Source: Ipomoea triloba
Taxonomy: Eukaryota > Streptophyta > Magnoliopsida > Solanales > Convolvulaceae
Assembly: GCF_003576645.1 (NCBI RefSeq)
Contig: NC_044916.1
Location: 9,646,762 to 9,710,761 of the forward strand
Reading direction: 5' to 3'
DNA: 64,000 nucleotides
The position numbers and the translations under genes were made by a program. Position 1 is the stretch's first letter. Each line of letters begins with the position of its first letter. This document shows, one piece after another, positions 57,472 to 64,000 of this stretch. The notes beneath the pieces are model-generated. The model had not been told where the DNA came from and did no database searches. It was given only the letters and a program-made list of their open reading frames with translations.

Positions 57472-58856
57472 GTGTTTGTTATTTATAACTTATAAGTTGT
57501 GAGAACAAACATAATACTTTTATATTTTGATATAAGATAGACGACATTTAGTTAGGAGAACTTTCCTAGGAATTTAAAAGGTGGAAAGATTATTCCCGCT
57601 TTTAGTGCAATCTTTAACTTAGTAAAATTTAGATCAATGGGAATCACATTTCATGATATCATTGAAAGTAAATCTTAGGGGTGTCAAGGTGGGCAGAAAC
57701 CCGCGAGTCACCCCTAAACCGCATTGCGGTGGGATGGGTTACGACCTATAATTTTTGGTCCACACGGGTTGCCGAGCTACACGGGCTTTCCATAAATTGA
57801 TGGTCCACATGCAAAGGAACTCCCAGGTAAAAAATATGGTGAGATCTAAGTTGTTGATCTAATCTAGATCAATTGCTCAAAGGTAATTTTTTATAAAAAA
57901 AAAAAATGCTTTCGGGCAAACTGTACTGGCTGCGAATGATCTCCTCTGACCACTGGCGTTTTCTTCCTTTTCTTCCTCTCCTACTGCGAATTCAAACTTG
58001 TATTAGCATTATATTTTGGAAAGGGAAATGCTAGATATATTTCCTACGAGTATAAATTCTGGCGTACAGATTTTATTATATAAAGACATAAAGTCATGCA
58101 CTTAAAGTTTCGAAGTTATGTACTTTAAATTTCAAAGTTATGCACCTTAAGTTTCGAACTGATACACCTTAAATTCCATTGAATCTTACTAGGCCGCACC
58201 AGGTATCAAATCATTATGTTGGGTGGGTGGCTGAAGTCCAAGCATTAGGTAACTAAGGGATTGTTGGATAGAGGCCTGAAAGGGCAAGTCCAACACCCTA
58301 TCTCTAGAAAATGTAAAGATATATAAGAAAATAAAGTTAAATATTCGCTACTAGCTATAACTTTTGGTATACTAATAAGAGTCTGATTCTAACAAGTTGT
58401 ATCATAATCAAGTCATGGATTCAAATAGAGCCTAGTCCAGCATCAGGTAGAACATAATGTGCCTGATTACATTTAAGCTCTAGTCCAATAAGAATACTGA
58501 CGGTAATAGTCTAATAGAGGTGCTTTTTTTTTTTGCTGCACATCAATGAGTGATGTTATCATTTTACCTAAATAAAAATGTGTAATTATTAGTTACTTAT
58601 TTGATATAAATTATTTTTTTGTGTAACATATAACTTATTAAATGATATTTTATAATTTATCAAAATCATTCTTCTTTTTTTTTTTTTTTGAAGACTTATG
58701 GTTGAATCACACTATAATTATTTAGTAAATTGTCATAAATATTTACTTAAAAAAAAGTTCAAACTTTAGTTATCATTATATTAGTAAAATTGATTTTGAA
58801 ATTTTAATTTTTTTTAAAATTTCTCTGTGAAATCAATTACGGAGTATTAAACATAG
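57472..58856. other. Spacer with minor repeat fragments
   Basis: AGGGGTGTCAAGGTGGGCAG near 57678 resembles a hAT end, followed by ACGGGTT/GGGTTRC text. AAGTTTCGAA and CACCTTAA-type motifs repeat near 58085-58175. No gene recognised. Confidence 0.4.
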
Positions 58857-59675
58857 GCAATTTATATCGTGGATTAGGGTGCACAATGCATTGTGCACCC
58901 CGAACCAACATGGTAGGAGGATGAGGTTATGTGTATTTTGTGTCAATATTCTGTGTATTCTATTTTGTGTCAATATTCTGTGTATTCTAGGCAACCTTTC
59001 TGTGTATTCATGTTAGTAACACAGGTCGTGATGTGTTTGTGCATTCGAATGTTAGGAGGATGAGTTCTGTATATTTCGTGTCAATATTCTGTGTATTCTA
59101 GGCAACTGTTCTGTGTATTCTAGGTAACCATTCTGTGTATTCATGTAGTAACACAGGTTGTGATGTGTTTGCGCATTCGAATATTAGGAGGATGAGTTCT
59201 GTGTATTTTGTGTCAATATTATGTGTATTCTAGGTAACCGTTTTGTGTATTCATGTTAGTAACACAGGTTGTGATGTGTTTGTGCATTTGAATGTTAGGA
59301 TACATAGAATATAAGCCCAAGTATTATCTCTTATGTTCCATGTTTTTGTTTTCACCTTTTGTCGTGTGTGTTTTTGTGATCTGATGAACTTGTGTGTGTT
59401 TTTTGTTCTTACTTCTTCGTCACTGTTTTTGTTGTTGAAATTACAGTTATTTTTTAGTTAAAAAATGTAATGAGATCCGTATTATTACGGCACCGTACTG
59501 CAGTTCCAGACGGATGAAACGACCTCTGTTCCGTGCAACTGTAGTTCCCTTTCAACACCACTGCAGTATCAGTTCAACACAATTGCAGTGTTAATTCAAT
59601 AACACAATTACAGTATCAGCCATGACCACTATCCACAATGCATTGTGGACTATGGCCCACAATATAATTTGCGCA
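58857..59675. mobile_element. 0.8-kb TIR element of the GTGGACCA family with internal tandem repeats
   Basis: The left end GGCAATTTATATCGTGGATT leads into a perfect palindrome. The right end (CCACAATGCATTGTGGACTA then TGGCCCACAATATAATTTGC) is its inverted partner. The interior contains three ~135-bp direct repeats (58915-59290; TAGGAGGATGAGTTCTGTGT, TTAGTAACACAGGTTGTGAT) and a CTGCAG-rich block (59500-59610) shared with the MITE at 55043. Confidence 0.6.
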
Positions 59676-59935
59676 TACGTATGGAGCTGGAATTTTCTAG
59701 CATTAGGCTTGGATTGAATTAGATGGGCAGGGGGGCATGATTTGGGATATTGGAATAATATTGCATGGCCCAAGATGCCTGGGAGTAATTGACTGACCCT
59801 AGCCTACTAGGGATAAAGAGACAAATTATTATGTGGACCATGATCCATATAGGCTATAGCTGTCTAGACCATAAATGTATATACATTTTTAATATTTTTT
59901 TTTGAAAGCAAACATTTTTAATATATTAAAAGTAC

Positions 59936-62900
59936 TTTTTTTTTTGATCAGGGGGACGGGGGATACCCGAGGGAGAGTACATGGATTAGTTTCTCTCCCG
60001 AACTCTGCGATCACGGGTCACTTTGGCCAGATCATGCTGAAAGGCCCTGTCGCTAATTGTCGGGCTAGAGCAAAAAGTCTTCCAGCTTTCTTGTTGCATT
60101 GATCCAAGTTCTGCGAGGGAATCAGCAACCATGTTTTGCTCTCTATAGATCACCTTGATAGAAATTTTCCAAGTTCTTCGCATGCAACACTGAATATCCT
60201 CTACAATGTCTCTGATTGGACCCCAGAGAACGGGGCTGCTTTGGATCCACTCAACAACCTTCTTAGCATCAGATTGGAGCTCGACATCCCGAACTCCCTT
60301 TTCCCAGGCCCATTGCATCCCTTTGATAATGGCAATAGCTTCCATCTCTTCCGGCGAGGTGACCTCTATGTTACCCGAGAATCCGTCTAGCCAACGTCCG
60401 TTAGCATCTCTGAGTACACCTCCGACACCAGCCTTCTGGATAGAGGCTTTTACGCTGCCATCGACATTGATAGTGTAGCGTCGATTTTCAGCAGGCTTCC
60501 AGCATAGGCTGATGATCCGTTCCACAGCTCGTCCTCCATTCATACTCGCCTCCCTCATGAAAGCTCTGCTTATCTCGTCCTTTGCTTCCCTGATCCAGGC
60601 TGCTTTTCGTTGAGTGCTTATGTGTTCATCGTTGAAGACTCTATTATTTCGCCAACGCCAGAGCCACCAAGAAGTAATTGCGAAAGTGCGTGACCAGTCG
60701 TTGTTGTAGGGTTGAATCTCCCCAGTTAAATTGCTGATCATCCACCTTCTGTAATTCATTTGGCTCCATGCATTTGTAGAAGCACTTCCCAGGATCGCTG
60801 TCCAAGTCTCTCGAGCTTGTGTGCAATTCTTGAGGATGTGCTCTGTGGATTCGTCACAATCTGGGCAGAGATTGCACCTGCCATCATCGGTCATGCCTCG
60901 TCTCATTCTTTCTGCGTTTCCCATGATGCGATCATGTAGTGCGAGCCACAAAAAGAATTTTATCTTGCTAGGGACTTTAATTTTCCACAGCTTTTCCCAT
61001 ACTGGATCCTGCACAGTTAAAACATTCCTATTAATTATATTATACGCCGATTGGACTGAGAACTTACCCGAAGCTTCATGCGTCCAATAGAGTTCGTCTC
61101 GCTCGTCATCCGGTTCCACTGTGACTAGTTCCATTTGTTGTTTGATTTCCTCTGGCATGGTGGCTAGCAGTTCCCATTTCCAACCTGTGGTATTGCTCCA
61201 AAATTCAGCAACCTTGGCGTTATTTATTTCGCTTTGTGACGCCGCTGGAACAAAGGTGGATAAGGGCGTGTCATGGATCCAAGGATCCAACCAAATCCTG
61301 GTTTCTTTTCCATTTCTGACGCTGAACCTCATTCCTTGGTGTATGAGCGGGAATGCCATGTTGATTCCTCTCCATGCATTCGAACTCCCTCGCTTAGCAT
61401 TAAAGATTTCAAGACCAGTTTTGCCATGAGCATATTTGGTTTTTAGAACCGTCGCTCACAGACTTCCTCTTTCTTTCATGAGTCTCCACCCAAGTTTTGC
61501 CATAAAAGCTAGATTTACATCCTTTGCAGTTCGAATCCCCAGTCCTCCTTCCTTCTTTGGCATGGTCACGACGTCCCATCGGACAAGGTGGCACTTCCGT
61601 TTCTCTGGAGTTCCCCCCCAAATGAATCTGCGAATGCGCTTATCTATTGCCTCCCAAATGCCTGCAGGCATGAGCGTGGACTGCATGGCATAGTACGGGA
61701 TGGTATGCAGGACCGTTTGGGCCAGCACATGCCTTCCAGCAAGAGTCAGGAATCCCACTTTCCACCCCTCGAGTCTTGCATCAATTCTGTCAAGGATTGG
61801 AGTGAGCATGCTATTGGTGACTCTCCCGTGGATTGACGCGACCCCAAGATATCGTCCCATGTTCCGTGTTGTAGGCATGCCTGCGAGGTCTGTGAGTCTT
61901 TGTACTTCTTCCTCACTAACATTTTTCGAGAAGAAAATTTGTGATTTGCTTATGCTGACACGTTGGCCTGATGCCCTGCTGAACCTGTCAAGGCATTCCT
62001 TGATCACCGTAATTTGGTCTTGCGTAGCCTCTGCAAACAACACCAAGTCATCAGCAAAAAAAAGATGTGTTAGGTGTGGGCCATACCTGGAGGGTCGGAT
62101 TCCTTTCCAATTTCCTTTCTGTGTTTCATCTTTAATAATATGCCCAAGTCGCTCCATGCACATTACAAAAAGATAGGGAGAGATCGAATCGCCTTGACGG
62201 ATACCCCGGGTAGGAGTAATTTTATCAAGCTGCTTTCCATTCCACAGAATTCTCAGAGTAGTAGATTCCACACAAGTCATAATATTATTGGTCCAACTTT
62301 CGTTAAAACCCACATCTTTAAGAGTGTGTCGAATGAAACCCCAATCAAGCCTGTCATAGGCTTTTTCAAGGTCGATTTTAAGCATCATGTAGCCAGTGTT
62401 GCCTTGTTTCGATCTCATAGTGTGAAGCATCTCTTGGTAGATCAGGATGTTGTCCGTGATTTGCCGTCCCGGAACAAAACTGCTTTGTTCAGGCCCAATA
62501 ATCTTTTGGATAATGGGTTTAATGCGACTCGTCATGGTCTTAGTAATTATCTTATATATCACGTTGCACAGGCTTATAGGGCGAAAGTGACTGGCACTTG
62601 TCGGACTGTTAGTTTTAGGAATGAGCGCAAGAAGCGTGTCGTTTATTCCGTCCTCGAGAGTGCCATTTTCCATAAACTGCCTAATCTGATTGATAACCGA
62701 GGGTCCGACCACATCCCAAGATTTCTGGTAAAAGCATGCATGAAAGCCATCAGGACCAGGGGTTTTAAGATGACTCATCTCAAAGAGGGCTTGCTTAATC
62801 TCTTCAGGAGTAATTTCTGAATTAATCATGGTCCAGTCTTCATCCTTTAGGGTCGGGAATTTCCTATCAAGAGCACAGTTGCAATCCACCTCCTGATCTT

Positions 62901-63775
62901 TAGTAAAAAGTTGAGAGAAGTGGTTTTGTATCAGCTCCTCGGTATCTTTGTCACTCATGATAGGGTGGCAATTAGCATCAAGAAGTTGGATTCTCTTTTT
63001 TTTGTTCTTCTTGATGGTAGCTGCGGCATGATAGAACTTGGTGTTTCTATCGCTCGAAGAAATCCATTGTTCTCTTGCTTGCTGAAACCACATAATCTCT
63101 TCTTGGTGAAGAATTTCTTCCAACTCCTTCCTAATTTTTCTTTCAAGTTTGAGAATCCCAGGATGGTTAACCGTGTCCATTTTTCTTTGGATTCCCTCCA
63201 ATCTTCTTAGCAGTCTGTTCTTATGATTGTGAATGTTCCCGAAGGTATTGCGGTTCCAGTCCATGAGCTTGGTAGCCATCGTGTCTTTGTTATTCCAAAC
63301 AGTGTCATTCAGGTTCCAAGAGTCACGAATTAAATCCAAAAAGTTTGGGTGTCGGGGCCAAGCACCCTGAAACTTGAACATGCGCTGCGGGTGTGATTGC
63401 AGTCTATCTCTTTCCACAAGAATAGGGCAGTGATCCGATTTGAGCATCGCTAGGTGAGTGACACTTGTATCTGGAAATGAATTCAACCAGTCGAGAGAGC
63501 ACAGTGCTCTGTCAAGTCTGGCTCCTTTGAAGGTTTCCCCCTCTTTCCCTCTTTTCCAGGTGAACCATTGCCCTTTGAAACCGAGATCCACCACTGCTTC
63601 ATCGAACATCCAGTTTTTGAAATCACCATTCCTGTGGTTTCCCAACATATCCGAATTGGAGACTTCATCAGCCTCAGTTACGGCATTGAAATCGCCCGCA
63701 ATTAACCAAGGCCCCGTTAGTGTAATGTTCCGCCGATGGAGTGATTTCCAGATGTTGGTCCCAAGGGGATGGGGT
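59936..63775 (-). mobile_element. Second L1-type LINE, 5' part missing
   Basis: The poly(A) tail appears as ten Ts at 59936-59945. RNase H, zf-RVT, RT and the C-terminal half of the endonuclease follow on the minus strand. Similarity to LINEs ends near 63775, inside the endonuclease. No target duplication was found: the bases before the tail (AAAAGTAC) do not recur after 63775 beyond GTAC. The 5' end is therefore truncated or interrupted by another element. Confidence 0.85.
59986..63775 (-). pseudogene. LINE ORF2 with a single in-frame stop
   Basis: One frame runs through the whole segment. The endonuclease has LTGPWLIAGDFNAVTEADE (about 63720) and SDHCPILVERD. The RT has KTPGPDGFHACFYQKSWDVV, FRPISLCNVIYKIITKTMTS, SSFVPGRQITDNI, GIRQGDSISPYLFVM and the catalytic FFADDLVLF (about 62045). 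The zf-RVT is CNLCPDCDESTEHILKNC, and the RNase H has INVDGSVKAS, EEMEAIAI, ELQSDAKKV and NMVADSLAELG. The only interruption is TGA at 61456-61458 (after MKERGSL); both sides are in the same frame, so a TGG-to-TGA change is the simplest cause. It is better preserved than the LINE at 22103. Confidence 0.85.
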
Positions 63776-64000
63776 ACAAGTCTAGAGGGGGGGGGGTGAA
63801 TAGACTTGTATAAGATTTTGCAGATCTTTTCGACCTCTCGTGTGTATTGAACTCAGGATGTTTAGGTTTGATACCTCACGAGGTGAAGACAAAGTTTTAT
63901 GCGCAGCGGAAAAGTTATCCCCTTTTAGTTAGCACGAGTTTGAGTTAGTTCGAGAGGTGTGTTTATATGCAGTGCAATCGAGAGGTTAGCGAGAGATAAA
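63776..64000. other. Unassigned sequence at the right edge, starting with a G-run hairpin
   Basis: ACAAGTCTA and TAGACTTGT flank a loop containing ten consecutive Gs (63776-63811). Beyond it is text such as GAACTCAGGATG and GCGCAGCGGAAAAG with no open frame. It may be the end of another element inserted in the LINE; the window ends before this can be decided. Confidence 0.4.

Noticed and set aside
1..64000. CRISPR arrays, operons or bacterial mobile elements
   Set aside because: No regularly spaced short repeats with unique spacers; gene structure and transposons are those of a plant nuclear genome.

Overview
The window is nuclear DNA of a flowering plant, most likely a eudicot. The evidence is split genes with GT-AG introns, plant-only protein families (RUS/DUF647, OVATE), plant L1 LINEs that carry an RNase H domain, Ty1/copia and hAT relics, and many MITEs. 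The sequence is AT-rich and repeat-rich. The species cannot be fixed from the sequence.

Four protein genes are well supported. They are the 5' part of a ROOT UV-B SENSITIVE 4-like gene (1-1289, minus), an intronless seven-repeat WD40 gene of the JINGUBANG type (9371-10828, minus), a five-exon plastid D-amino-acid transaminase/DAAT-like gene (16636-19510, minus) and an OVATE family protein gene (56623-57363, plus). There is one tRNA-Ser(UGA) at 3317-3398. A small-RNA locus at 29878-30440 (minus) combines a box C/D snoRNA with two stretches complementary to 18S rRNA, an H/ACA snoRNA, and a promoter with a TATA box, telobox and site II element.

The rest is mobile DNA. A 5.4-kb LINE (22103-27475) has a 17-bp target duplication. 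A second LINE (59936 to about 63775) has an ORF2 broken by a single visible stop. A 4.5-kb copia element with 187-bp LTRs (46930-51441) sits inside an older foldback MITE. There are also a hAT transposase relic, several tRNA-derived SINEs and about a dozen TIR elements or MITEs. A recurring TIR family has ends like GCAAATTAT...GTGGACCATGGTCC.

The stretch 29494-44359 is inflated by the assembly. The piece between the single N at 30666 and the N gap at 37671-38488 appears wholly redundant. Its first 1172 bp repeat 29494-30665 and its last 5871 bp repeat 38489-44359. The snoRNAs, the hAT relic and the nearby SINEs and MITEs are therefore probably single-copy in the genome. The protein genes look like ordinary single-copy housekeeping or regulatory genes separated by transposon-filled spacers. 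Nothing suggests that they act as a cluster.
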